Source: UBA1127 sp965116355 (GTDB lineage Bacteria; Chloroflexota; Dehalococcoidia; Lucifugimonadales; UBA1127). Taken from it: a stretch of DNA of 64,000 bases. The stretch spans positions 868,001-932,000 of the forward strand of contig OZ220679.1 of the NCBI GenBank assembly GCA_965116355.1, written 5' to 3'. Shown here in pieces: positions 1 to 7,713 of the stretch (position 1 is the first letter of the stretch; each line of letters begins with the position of its first letter). A program made the translations under genes and the position numbers. The notes beneath the pieces were generated by a model. That model ran no database searches. It was not told where the DNA came from and worked only from the letters and a program-made list of their open reading frames with translations.

Positions 1-495
1 CACATCTGGGTCCCCGTCGACGACGAGCACACGGACGTGTGGTGCGTCATCTGGTCGCCCGTCGAGCCCCTCACGCAGCAGGAGCGCGACGAAATACTCG
101 GCGGCCCCAGCCCCCACATCGCCAGCCTCGACCCGGCGACCGGCAAGCTCCGGGCAACCAAGTCCAACCACTTCCTGCAGGACCGCCACGTCCAGCGCAC
201 CCAGACCTTCACCGGCATCCTCGGCGTCCGCGAGCAGGACACCGCCGTCGTCGAGGGCATGGGCGCCATCGCCGACCGGACGAAGGAGCACCTCGGCACC
301 AGCGACAGCGCCATCATCGCCATGCGCCGCTACCTCGTGAACTCCGCCAAGGCGTTCGTCGAGGGCCGCGAGCCGCAGGAGCCCTACGACGGCGGCCTCT
401 ACCGCGTCCGCGCCTGGTCCTACGAGCTCAGCCGGAACATCGACTTCATGGAGAGCGAGAAGGTCAGGGAGCTGATGGGAACCATGGTGGTGTGA
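1..495 (+). CDS. Rieske-type aromatic-ring oxygenase, C-terminal part (5' end outside window)
   Basis: The reading frame is open from base 1, so the gene starts upstream. The visible 164 residues begin HIWVPVDDEHTDVW and contain REQDTAVVEGMGAIADRTKE and HLGTSDSAIIAMRR. These resemble the C-terminal catalytic-domain tail of phthalate 4,5-dioxygenase-like oxygenase subunits, where an 'EQDxAVxEGMGxIxDRxxEHLGTSD' stretch is typical. The Rieske [2Fe-2S] domain (CxH...CxxH) and the mononuclear iron ligands lie upstream and cannot be checked. The next gene, 34 bases on, is a dehydrogenase of the family that includes phthalate dihydrodiol dehydrogenase, so the two could act in sequence: ring dihydroxylation, then rearomatisation. 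The substrate is unknown; SAR202-type Chloroflexi carry many such enzymes for diverse aromatics. Confidence 0.8.
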   Translation, partial: HIWVPVDDEHTDVWCVIWSPVEPLTQQERDEILGGPSPHIASLDPATGKLRATKSNHFLQDRHVQRTQTFTGILGVREQDTAVVEGMGAIADRTKEHLGTSDSAIIAMRRYLVNSAKAFVEGREPQEPYDGGLYRVRAWSYELSRNIDFMESEKVRELMGTMVV

Positions 496-529
496 CCCGG
501 CGAAGTCACGCCACAGACTGGAGCATCGC

Positions 530-1756
530 ATGATTGCAGGACCCTCGGGCGGCGGAGACGGCGCGCCCCAGAAGAAGCTGAACGTGGGCATCGCCGGCCT
601 CGGCGCGGGCGCCGTCCAGGTCATCCGCGCCATGGAGGCCGCCCCCTACCTCGACATCGTGGCCGCCGCGGACACGCGCCCACAGGCGCTCTCCGCCTTC
701 CGCGAGCGCTACGAGGGCCGCACCTACGACAGCGTCGACGAGCTCGCCAAAGACCCCAACGTCGACGTCGTCTGGGTCTCGACGCCCAACATCTACCACT
801 GCGAGAACACCGTCGTCCTCGCCGAGAACGGCAAGCACGTCGTCGTCGAAAAGCCCATGGCCGTGACGATCGAGGAGGCCGAGCGCATGGTGGAGGCCGC
901 CGAGCGCAACGGCGTCAACCTCCTGTGCGGCCACACGGCCAGCCTCATGGCCGGCTTCCGCGCCATGCGCCGTGTGATCACGTCGGGACGGCTCGGCAAG
1001 GTCACCGCCATAAACTGCTGGTCCTACGTCGACTTCATGTTCCGCCCCCGCATGCCCCACGAGCTCGACATGGAGAACGGCGGCGCCATGCCCTACAACC
1101 AAGGCCCGCACCAGTTCGACGTCGTGCGCCTCATGGGCGGCGGCATGGTCCGCAGCGTCCGCGGCATGGTGTCGAAGTGGATGGACGCCCGTACTTCGCC
1201 CGGCTACTACGTCGCCTACCTGGAGTTCGAGGACGGCGCCCCCGCGACCATCGTCAAGAACGGCTACGGCTACTTCCTGACCACGGAGCTCGTGCCGTGG
1301 GCCAGCGACATCCAGGGGCTCGAGCGCAACCGCGACATTCGCCGCGCCCTTCGCAACGGCCAGCCCTACGACGAGGCCACCGGCAAGGAGGCCCAGCGCT
1401 TCGGCGGCAGCGACACCAACACCCTCCTTGGCCCGCGCGAGAACATCACCCGCTCGGGCTTCCAACTCGACTGCGGCCTCGTAGTCGTGAGCTGCGAGGG
1501 CGGCGACATCCGCCAGGCCGACGGCGGCCTCACGATCTACGATGACGACGGCACGCATTTCATGCCCGTCGAGGGCGTCCAGGACGAGCGCATGGCGGAG
1601 CTCGATGAGATGTACCAGGCCATCACCGAGGGCCGCCCCGTCCACCACGACGGCCGCTGGGGCATGGCCACGCTGGAGTGCGTGCTGGGGATGATGCAGT
1701 CGGGCCGGGAGCGGCGGGAAATCACGATGACGCACCAGTGCCCCGCGTGGGAGTAG
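530..1756 (+). CDS. Gfo/Idh/MocA-family NAD(P)-dependent oxidoreductase
   Basis: A 408-residue protein with an N-terminal Rossmann fold (GIAGLGAGAVQVI, residues about 20-32, a GxGxxG-type dinucleotide site) and the family EKPMA motif (about residue 107) that positions the cofactor and catalytic lysine. The C-terminal alpha/beta domain carries NQGPHQFDVVRLMGGG, the usual substrate-side histidine region, and GYYVAYLEFEDGAPATIV. The family oxidises or reduces sugars, inositols and cis-dihydrodiols. Because a phthalate-dioxygenase-like gene lies directly upstream, a dihydrodiol dehydrogenase role (as for phthalate 4,5-cis-dihydrodiol dehydrogenase) is a reasonable inference, not a proof. GGAG about 9 bases before the ATG supports this start. 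Confidence 0.88.
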   Translation: MIAGPSGGGDGAPQKKLNVGIAGLGAGAVQVIRAMEAAPYLDIVAAADTRPQALSAFRERYEGRTYDSVDELAKDPNVDVVWVSTPNIYHCENTVVLAENGKHVVVEKPMAVTIEEAERMVEAAERNGVNLLCGHTASLMAGFRAMRRVITSGRLGKVTAINCWSYVDFMFRPRMPHELDMENGGAMPYNQGPHQFDVVRLMGGGMVRSVRGMVSKWMDARTSPGYYVAYLEFEDGAPATIVKNGYGYFLTTELVPWASDIQGLERNRDIRRALRNGQPYDEATGKEAQRFGGSDTNTLLGPRENITRSGFQLDCGLVVVSCEGGDIRQADGGLTIYDDDGTHFMPVEGVQDERMAELDEMYQAITEGRPVHHDGRWGMATLECVLGMMQSGRERREITMTHQCPAWE

Positions 1757-1880
1757 TCGCCCCCTATTCTTGACACCTCCAACCCTCTCCCCGTACGCTG
1801 CCTGCATCCAGTGGCAGCTGCCCCAGCATCGTGCGCCCACGCCGGCGAGCATCGCGAACGCAGGCAGCCCCGGGAAGTCG

Positions 1881-2126
1881 ATGCCGGAGCGCGACGTGAC
1901 CTCGGACGACATTCGCGCCGACGCCGAGTGGGACGCTGGCCTCCTCGGTTGCGGCGAAATCCTCATCCTCCTTCGCGGCCGCATGCAGCCCCTTGAGGCG
2001 GGGCAGGTGCTCAAGCTCACCGCCCGCGACCAGGCCGCGCCCGTCGAGATGCCCGCGTGGTGCCGCCTCACCAGCCGCACCCTCCTCCGCGCCGACCACC
2101 CCCACTACTGGATCGAACAACGCTAG
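1881..2126 (+). CDS. TusA-like sulfur-carrier protein with altered CPxP motif
   Basis: The 81-residue product starts MPERDVTSDD; an earlier in-frame ATG at 1770 would only add a low-complexity leader without homology. Residues about 15-81 fit the TusA/YedF/SirA fold: a first strand, GLLGCGEILILLRGRM (catalytic-type Cys24 followed by a helix), GQVLKLTARDQAA, then EMPAWCRLTSRTLL. TusA proteins carry persulfide sulfur on the Cys of a CPxP motif. Here the Cys is kept but both prolines are replaced (CGEI). It is the first gene of a tight three-gene set with a DsrE protein and a second TusA-like domain fused to a methionine-synthase-type domain, suggesting shared sulfur or methyl transfer. Confidence 0.8.
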   Translation: MPERDVTSDDIRADAEWDAGLLGCGEILILLRGRMQPLEAGQVLKLTARDQAAPVEMPAWCRLTSRTLLRADHPHYWIEQR

Positions 2127-2142
2127 TGCAAGGAGCGCCCAC

Positions 2143-2505
2143 ATGGCTGGACAGTTCTGCGTCTTCCTCACCCGCGCCCTCGACGACCCCGACCGCGCAA
2201 CCGTTGCCTTTGTCATCGCCAACGCCGCCCTCGGCTCGGAGAAGGACACCGTCGTCTTCCTCAGCACGGAGGGCGTCCGCCTCTCACAGAAGGGCTACGC
2301 CGACGGCGTCCACGAGGACGGCTTCCTGCCGCTGAAGGACCTGATGGACAACTTCACCGGGGCCGGCGGCACTATCTACGTCTGCTCGCCCTGCTTCAAC
2401 AAGCGCGGTCTCGACCTCGAGAACCTCGTCGACGGCGCCCAGATCGTCGGCGGCGCGGTGCTCGTCGAGTACCTGTCGAACGGCGCGGCGAGCGTCTCGT
2501 TCTAG
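2143..2505 (+). CDS. DsrE/DsrF-like sulfur-relay family protein
   Basis: A 120-residue protein (MAGQFCVFLTRALDDPDRAT) preceded by AAGGAG about 9 bases upstream, which fixes the ATG although the frame is open further up. It shows the DsrE-like Rossmann-type pattern: an N-terminal strand, a helix with VIANAALGSEKDTVVFLSTEGV, then a glycine-rich turn and IYVCSPCFNKRGL with two cysteines that may carry persulfide. Family members (DsrE, TusD, predicted peroxiredoxins) receive sulfur from or pass it to TusA. It lies between two TusA-like genes with 16-17-base gaps, so the three are surely co-transcribed. The partner in sulfur transfer is inferred from this context. Confidence 0.83.
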   Translation: MAGQFCVFLTRALDDPDRATVAFVIANAALGSEKDTVVFLSTEGVRLSQKGYADGVHEDGFLPLKDLMDNFTGAGGTIYVCSPCFNKRGLDLENLVDGAQIVGGAVLVEYLSNGAASVSF

Positions 2506-2522
2506 CGGGCACGGAGCGCCGC

Positions 2523-4040
2523 ATGGACCCCGTCGCAAGCCACGGCCACACGCCCGACGTCAGCTTTGACGGCGGCGACCTCGACTGCGGCGGCGGCCTG
2601 CTCCTCCTCATCCGCCGCCACATCGACCCACTGGAGCGCGGCGGCCTGCTGGAGATCCTCTCCACCGACGCCACCGTCGAGGTCGAGCTGCCCGCGTGGT
2701 GCCGCCTCACCAGCAACGAGCTCGTCTCCTGGACGCGGGAGGGGCGCCAGCGCAGCTTCCTCGTCTGCAAGGGCACCCTCGCCGAGCGCGCCCCCGCCGT
2801 CGCCGAGGCCCCGGTGGCCGTCGCCGCCGTTCACGAGCGGGCGCCGGTGACCATTCCGGCATCCCTGCCGCAGCCCCGGCCCGCGCCCGCCATTGCGCCG
2901 CTGTCCGTCATGGGCGTCGGGAGCTGGCCGCGCCCCCGCTGGATACTGCAGGCGGTCCACGACCGCTTCCAGGGCCGCCTCGACGACGCCGACTTCCAGG
3001 CCACTGCCGACGACGCCGTGCGCCTGGCCGTCGACGCCCAGCTCCGCGCCGGCGCCGACGTGCTCACCGACGGCGAGCAGCGCCGAGACAGCTACGCCAG
3101 CTTCGTCGGGGGCCTTCTCGACAACTGCCAGCTCATCCCCCTCAGCGACCTTACCGCCATGGTCGACGACCCGGACAAGTTCGAGCGGGAGCTCCGCGCC
3201 CTCGACGTGCCCGCCGACGAGGTGCGCCATCCCGTCGTTTTCGGCCACCTCGGCCGCAGCCGGCCCCTCACCGTCCACGAGATCGAGTTTGTCCGGGAGC
3301 TAGCGGAACGCCCGGTCAAGGTCGCGCTGCCGGGCCCGTACCTGCTCACCCGCACCATGTGGCTCGACTGCCTGGAGGAGATGCCCTACGGCTCCCGTGA
3401 GGAGCTCGCCCGCGACGTCGTCCGCGTGCTGCGGGAGGAGCTGCACTTCGTGCTCGCCGTCGGCGCGTCCCTCGTGCAGTTCGACGAGCCGGTGCTGACC
3501 GAGGTGGTCTACGGGGCGCAGTCCGGCAATCGCAGCTTCATGTGCGGCGCCCTCAGCGAGAAGCTGGAGCCGGGCCCGGAGCTGGACTTCGCCGTGGGCC
3601 TGCTCAACGAGGTCACCCGCGGCCTGCCGGTCGACCGCCTCGGCCTGCACGTCTGCCGCGGGAACTGGACGCCCGACGAGTCCGCCGCCCTCGCGGGCGA
3701 CTACACGCCCCTGCTCGACGCCCTCTCCCGCGCCCGGGTCGGCACGCTCTTCCTCGAGCTCTCGACGCCCCGCGCCGGCGAGGCCGCCGTCCTGAAGGCG
3801 CTCCCGGAAGACAAGCGCATAGCCGTAGGCGTGGTCAATCAGAAGCTGGACACCGTGGAGTCAGTGGAGGAAGTCACGGGGAGAATCGAGCAGGCCATCA
3901 GCCTCTTCGGCGAGGAGCGCGTCCTGCTGACGCCGGACTGCGGCTTCGCCACCTTCGCCGACAACCCCGTCGCCTCGGCGCGCACCGCGGAGGCCAAGCT
4001 CCGCGCCATCGCCGAGGCGCGGGACCGCGTTCGGGGCTAG
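2523..4040 (+). CDS. TusA-like domain fused to cobalamin-independent methionine synthase-type methyltransferase
   Basis: A 505-residue fusion. Residues 1-85 form a second TusA-like domain (DLDCGGGLLLLIRRHIDPLE, Cys22; ELPAWCRLTSNELV), again with the CPxP prolines lost. A proline/alanine-rich linker (about 90-130) leads to a MetE C-terminal-type TIM barrel that begins SVMGVGSWPRPRW and DADVLTDGEQ-like text. The zinc ligands of MetE-type enzymes are present: H376 and C378 in LGLHVCRGN, E322 in QFDEPVL and C473 in LTPDCGF. The N-terminal MetE half is absent, as in archaeal/core MetE enzymes that use simple methyl donors. A sulfur carrier covalently joined to a zinc-thiolate methyltransferase suggests methylation of, or methyl transfer from, a carrier-bound thiol; this is inference. 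The stop codon overlaps the convergent aminotransferase stop in a shared CTAG. Confidence 0.88.
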   Translation: MDPVASHGHTPDVSFDGGDLDCGGGLLLLIRRHIDPLERGGLLEILSTDATVEVELPAWCRLTSNELVSWTREGRQRSFLVCKGTLAERAPAVAEAPVAVAAVHERAPVTIPASLPQPRPAPAIAPLSVMGVGSWPRPRWILQAVHDRFQGRLDDADFQATADDAVRLAVDAQLRAGADVLTDGEQRRDSYASFVGGLLDNCQLIPLSDLTAMVDDPDKFERELRALDVPADEVRHPVVFGHLGRSRPLTVHEIEFVRELAERPVKVALPGPYLLTRTMWLDCLEEMPYGSREELARDVVRVLREELHFVLAVGASLVQFDEPVLTEVVYGAQSGNRSFMCGALSEKLEPGPELDFAVGLLNEVTRGLPVDRLGLHVCRGNWTPDESAALAGDYTPLLDALSRARVGTLFLELSTPRAGEAAVLKALPEDKRIAVGVVNQKLDTVESVEEVTGRIEQAISLFGEERVLLTPDCGFATFADNPVASARTAEAKLRAIAEARDRVRG

Positions 4041-5320
4041 TCCACCGCGCGCTGGAAGGCCCGCAGGAAGCGCGGCCCCACGTCCTCCAACTCCGCCACC
4101 GACGCGTAGCTCAGCGCCAGCCGGATGTGCGACGTGTCCGCCGCCTCCCGCTCCTTGTAGAAGTTGGCGCCCGCCGCGAACAGGACGCCTTCCTCCGCAG
4201 CCTCTCGCATGAAGTCCTGCGTGGTGGTGCCGATGCACTCGGCCCACAGGAAGAAGCCGCCGGGAGGGTCCGTGAAGCGCAGGTACGGCGCGCAGTGCTC
4301 GCGCAGGGAGTTGGCCAGGGTCTCGCTCTTGCGGCGGTAGATGTCCCGCAGCATGTCGACGTGCGGCTCCAGTTCGCCATTGCCCACGTAGAGGGCCAGG
4401 GCCCGGTGCAGCAGCGGGCTGCCGCCCATGTCGAACCGGACGCGGCCCACCGACTCGATGACGGGCAGCCGCGCCTGGATCCAGCCGACCCGGAGGCCCG
4501 TCGCGACGACCTTGCTGAAGCTGCCCACCTGGATGACGCCGTGCCCGTCGGCGATGGCGTACAGCGAGGGCGGCGGCGGCTCGTCGAAGTAGAGCTCCGT
4601 GTAGGCCATGTCCTCCAGCAGGAAGACGCGGTGGCGGGCGCAGACCTCCACCAGCTTCTCCCGCACGGCCAGGGACATGTTGGCGCCGGTGGGGTTGTGG
4701 TGGTCCGGCACCGTGTACAGCAGCTTGGCGCGCTTGCCCTCAGCCTCCAGCCGCTGCAGCGTCTCCTCCACCCGGTCGGCGTAGCCGTCGTCCTCGCCCA
4801 GCTCCGCCTCCACGATCTCGCACAGGTGGCCGCGAATGGTCCGCAGCGAGCCCGCGAAGTTGGGCCGTTCGACGACGCAGACGTCGCCGGGGTTGAGGAA
4901 GGTGTCGCATACCGCGTCGATGCCGCCGGAGCTGCCGTGCGTGACGAGGAAGTTCTCGACGCCAAGCTGCACGCCCTGGATGCGCCCCTGCCGGTCGGCG
5001 AGCACCTGCCGCAGGTCCTCGAAGCCGAAGATGCCGCCGTAGCGGAGAGCGGGCTCGGAGGTGGTCTCGAAGACGCGGTTGATGGCCGCCTGCAGGCCGG
5101 CCGCCGGCAGCGAGTCCGGGTCCGGGATGCCGCCGCCCAGGTTGATGGGAGCCTTGTGCTCCGTCGTCGAGAAGGTGATGGACCGTCCCTGTGTCCCCGC
5201 CTCGGTCGGGCTGATGGCGGGCAGCACGGCCGCGGAACGGGCGAGCAGCTCGGTCACGTCCTGCCCTTCCCAGTGTTTGGCGGCGATGGCTGCCTTGGTG
5301 CTGACGTGCGTTTGGGCCAT
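4037..5320 (-). CDS. PLP-dependent class I/II aminotransferase (MocR/LysN-type)
   Basis: A 427-residue fold-type I aminotransferase. Visible landmarks: LRYGGIFGFEDLRQVLADR (N-terminal substrate loop), LVTHGSSGGIDAV (cofactor phosphate region), YTVPDHHNPTGANMS (the NPTG asparagine near PLP), LLEDMAYTELYF (Asp-x-x-Tyr), and the Schiff-base lysine K270 in GSFSKVVATGLRVGW. The sequence resembles the aminotransferase half of MocR proteins and 2-aminoadipate/valine-pyruvate aminotransferases but has no HTH. AGGAG sits 8 bases before the ATG. It runs convergent to the TusA::MetE gene and has no operon partner, so the amino-donor substrate cannot be set. Confidence 0.92.
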   Translation of the reverse strand: MAQTHVSTKAAIAAKHWEGQDVTELLARSAAVLPAISPTEAGTQGRSITFSTTEHKAPINLGGGIPDPDSLPAAGLQAAINRVFETTSEPALRYGGIFGFEDLRQVLADRQGRIQGVQLGVENFLVTHGSSGGIDAVCDTFLNPGDVCVVERPNFAGSLRTIRGHLCEIVEAELGEDDGYADRVEETLQRLEAEGKRAKLLYTVPDHHNPTGANMSLAVREKLVEVCARHRVFLLEDMAYTELYFDEPPPPSLYAIADGHGVIQVGSFSKVVATGLRVGWIQARLPVIESVGRVRFDMGGSPLLHRALALYVGNGELEPHVDMLRDIYRRKSETLANSLREHCAPYLRFTDPPGGFFLWAECIGTTTQDFMREAAEEGVLFAAGANFYKEREAADTSHIRLALSYASVAELEDVGPRFLRAFQRAVD

Positions 5321-5526
5321 GGCGGCGCTCCTGGTATTGTCTCTCTATAGCTACAGTCTACGAGATTCGTAGCCTTATGTCGATGCGACATCCCTCCGTT
5401 CGCCCTGAGGGAAATCGAAGCCTGTCCTGAGGCTCTCGAAGGGGATGACCGGAGGTCGCCCGCCCTTGCCGCCTTGCGGGGCATCGTCCATAATCCCCGC
5501 AGCAAACGCCCACGGGAGGATGTCCC

Positions 5527-6213
5527 ATGGCAACGGCCAAGCTCTCCGAGTACCGAAAGGTCATCGCGGATGCCGCCGAGCGGCTCGTCAAGTCCGGCAT
5601 CCTCACCAAGAGCAACCACGGCAACATCAGCGCGAAGATTCCCGGCTCGGACACCTTCCTGCTGACCTCAGTCAGCAACCTGGCGCAGATCACGATGGAC
5701 AACATCGGTCTCTTCGACCTCGAGAACAACCTGCTCGACGGCTCCGTCATGCCCATCAGCGCGGAGATCATCCCCATGCACGGCATCGTCTACAAGACCC
5801 GCCCCGATTCCGGCGGCGCCCTCCACACGCACTCCCCGTTTGCGACGGCCTTTGCCGTCGCCAGCCGCGCCATGCCCGTGTCGTACGAGCCGATGGTGCG
5901 CTTCGGCATGGCGGAGGGCGTCCCCGTCGCCGGCTACGGCCCGCGCGGCTCCCAGGAGTCCGTCGACAACATCGAGAAGGTTCTCAACGGGCAGGACAAC
6001 CTGCGCGGCATCCTGCTGGAGAACCATGGCGTCCTCACCTTCGGCGCGGACGTCCCATCCGCCGTCGACGCCAACCTGGTCATGGAGGAGTGCGCCGAGA
6101 TCATCATGTACGCCTATAACCTCGGCGGCCCCAGGGAGATCCCCGTCGACATGCGCGTCGCCGCCCAGCAGCGCGCCCAGTCCTTCGCCGCCATCGGCGA
6201 GCGCCGGGCCTAG
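5527..6213 (+). CDS. Class II aldolase/adducin family protein
   Basis: A 228-residue protein of the zinc-dependent L-fuculose-phosphate aldolase / ribulose-5-phosphate 4-epimerase superfamily. It contains SNHGNISAKIPGSD (substrate phosphate loop), ALHTHSPFATAFA (first two metal-binding histidines) and LLENHGVLTFG (third histidine); PMSAEIIPMHG-like text supplies the acidic residue. Length matches the family. GGGAGG lies about 8 bases before the ATG. It probably performs retro-aldol cleavage or decarboxylation of a small sugar-acid or hydroxy-keto acid, but the substrate is not visible. It stands alone between the aminotransferase and the NIPSNAP gene. Confidence 0.9.
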   Translation: MATAKLSEYRKVIADAAERLVKSGILTKSNHGNISAKIPGSDTFLLTSVSNLAQITMDNIGLFDLENNLLDGSVMPISAEIIPMHGIVYKTRPDSGGALHTHSPFATAFAVASRAMPVSYEPMVRFGMAEGVPVAGYGPRGSQESVDNIEKVLNGQDNLRGILLENHGVLTFGADVPSAVDANLVMEECAEIIMYAYNLGGPREIPVDMRVAAQQRAQSFAAIGERRA

Positions 6214-6327
6214 CCCGCACCCGTCGGCCCGAGCCAGGCGTAAGAACTCGTCGTTTGCCTATGCCCGGCGCCTCTGGTACACTCCCGGCGCCGTAAGGAA
6301 ATCACGTCCGCACAGGAGGATTGTCAG

Positions 6328-6957
6328 ATGATTTATGAGATGCGACGGTACACCCTGCATCCGGGGAAGACGGGCGAGTGGATCAAGGCCTTCTGCGACG
6401 CCTACGAGGTCCGCGCCCAGTACTCACCCCTCGGCGCCCTCTTCCAGACGGAGATCGGGCCCCTGAACGAGGTCATCCACATCTGGCCGTACGAGAGCCT
6501 GCAGCACCGGGCCGACACCCGCGCCGCAGCGGCCAAGGACGCCAGCGGCAAGTGGCCGCCGTCGTCGGCCGTACACTGCCTCGCGACCCAGGAGACCGAC
6601 ATCCTCGACCCCATCCCCGGCATGGAGCCGTGGGACGGCACGCCGCAGGAGTGGGGCGGCGTCTACGAGCTGCGCCAGTACACTTACGCCCCCGGCGACA
6701 TCCGGGGCGTCGCCAAGGCCTTCAGCGAGGCGCTGCCCGGTCGCAATGAGATCTACCCCGTCGCCGGCATCTTCACCTCGCAGCTGGGCAACATGAACCG
6801 CCTCTACCAGCTCTTCCCCTACAAGAGCTGGGACCACCGGGACGAGGTCCGCAAGGTCTACCTCGAGTCCGGGGTCTGGCCCCCGCACTCCGACGCGCGT
6901 CCGCAGCACCAGCTGGTCCGCCACATGCTCCCGGCGGCCTGCTCGACGCTGCATTAG
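6328..6957 (+). CDS. NIPSNAP-family protein with two tandem domains
   Basis: A 209-residue protein with two dimeric alpha/beta barrel (NIPSNAP) units: residues about 1-100 (MIYEMRRYTLHPGKTGEW ... GPLNEVIHIWPYESL) and about 110-205 (VYELRQYTYAPGDI ... GNMNRLYQLFPYKSWDHRDE). The paired 'YELRxYT' and 'N-x-hydrophobic-x-WPYxS' signatures are characteristic. NIPSNAP proteins are small dimeric barrels of mostly unknown biochemical role, often next to catabolic enzymes in soil and marine bacteria. AGGAGGA is 7 bases before the ATG, and a strong hairpin terminator follows the stop. Confidence 0.9.
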   Translation: MIYEMRRYTLHPGKTGEWIKAFCDAYEVRAQYSPLGALFQTEIGPLNEVIHIWPYESLQHRADTRAAAAKDASGKWPPSSAVHCLATQETDILDPIPGMEPWDGTPQEWGGVYELRQYTYAPGDIRGVAKAFSEALPGRNEIYPVAGIFTSQLGNMNRLYQLFPYKSWDHRDEVRKVYLESGVWPPHSDARPQHQLVRHMLPAACSTLH

Positions 6958-6982
6958 TCCTGCGCACTCTCTGAGCAACAGT

Positions 6983-7019
6983 GAGGGCGGGAGGCTTGAG
7001 CCTTCCGCCCTCTTCCTTT
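6983..7019 (+). terminator. Rho-independent terminator after the NIPSNAP gene
   Basis: Inverted repeat 6983-7012, about 12-14 bp per arm (GAGGGCGGGAGG / CCTTCCGCCCTC, one G-U pair), followed by TTCCTTT. It lies 25 bases after the NIPSNAP stop and ahead of the convergent toxin gene, so it may serve both directions. Confidence 0.8.
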
Positions 7020-7034
7020 GCCACGACCACCAAC

Positions 7035-7367
7035 CTAGATTAGTGTGAGCAGAGACCAATCAGCGTCAGACGAGAACGCCAGCACTACGTCGTTGCGCTG
7101 CCGAAACAAGGCCTCGATGTTCTCTGTCGTACAGTTGCCCAGCCCAATCCAAATGACCTTTGGAGGATGTCCGTAGCTAACGCTTCTATGACGAAAGTCC
7201 GTATCCTTGCTGACAATGGTTAGGCCACGCTCCAGCGCGTACGCCCAGACGTAGCTATCATCCCCAGAGTCCAACCCCACATCGTAGACATGCACCGAAT
7301 CGGGATGAAGGTCGTGAAGGAGCGAGACAAGCTGTGGCGAGAGGTTCTGGTCGAAGAGAAGCCTCAT
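7035..7367 (-). CDS. DUF5615 PIN-like toxin of a DUF433/DUF5615 pair
   Basis: A 110-residue protein starting MRLLFDQNLSPQLVSLL. It shows the PIN-like (Mut7-C) acidic residues: D6 in FDQNLS, the mid-protein SGDDSYVWAYALERG, and SKDTDF. KVIWIGLGNC is typical of DUF5615 proteins. These are predicted Mg-dependent ribonucleases encoded directly after a DUF433 antitoxin. The ATG overlaps the antitoxin stop (ATGA), so the two are translationally coupled. Family assignment is firm; toxicity has not been shown. Confidence 0.85.
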   Translation of the reverse strand: MRLLFDQNLSPQLVSLLHDLHPDSVHVYDVGLDSGDDSYVWAYALERGLTIVSKDTDFRHRSVSYGHPPKVIWIGLGNCTTENIEALFRQRNDVVLAFSSDADWSLLTLI

Positions 7368-7600
7368 TGGGGCGGCGAGTAGACAATCCGGCGTCCCATG
7401 TCCGCAGCAAAGGCCAAGCAGGCCCGGATGTCTTCAAGCGTCAGGTAGGGAAAGTCGTCCAGTATCTCCTGCTCGGTCATGCCTGCGGCGAGATAATCCA
7501 GTACATCGTACACCGTCATGCGCATGCCACGAATGCAGGGCTGTCCACTGCGCTTGCCCGCTTCAATAGTAATTATTTTGGTGTAGTCAATTGAGGGCAT
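7364..7600 (-). CDS. DUF433 antitoxin
   Basis: A 78-residue protein (MPSIDYTKIITIEAGKRSGQ) with the DUF433 signature CIRGMRMTVYDVLDYLAAGM followed by EILDDFPYLTLEDIRACL, a winged-helix/HTH-like DNA-binding fold. An in-frame ATG 27 bases upstream is possible, but the DUF433 domain begins at the chosen ATG. Expected role: binds and inhibits the overlapping DUF5615 toxin and represses the shared promoter. That promoter should lie in 7600-7700, between the pair and the divergent permease gene. Confidence 0.85.
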   Translation of the reverse strand: MPSIDYTKIITIEAGKRSGQPCIRGMRMTVYDVLDYLAAGMTEQEILDDFPYLTLEDIRACLAFAADMGRRIVYSPPQ

Positions 7601-7713
7601 TGCCGCTTTCCCTTCGCAACGCTGCAATTATACCATGAGGCCGGCAGGTACGTCAGGGTCGCTCCCCCACCCCCCGCATTGCGCCCACCCTGCGCCGAAA
7701 GTACCCTCTCCCC

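Noticed and set aside
506..2080. Long minus-strand open frame (524 codons) across the dehydrogenase gene
   Set aside because: It is a GC-rich antisense shadow: its product is Ala/Val/His/Arg-rich with no motif, while the plus strand encodes a clear Gfo/Idh/MocA enzyme.
3542..5350. Plus-strand 602-codon frame spanning the end of the MetE fusion and the aminotransferase
   Set aside because: It overlaps two well-supported genes and its product is low-complexity arginine/alanine text without homology.
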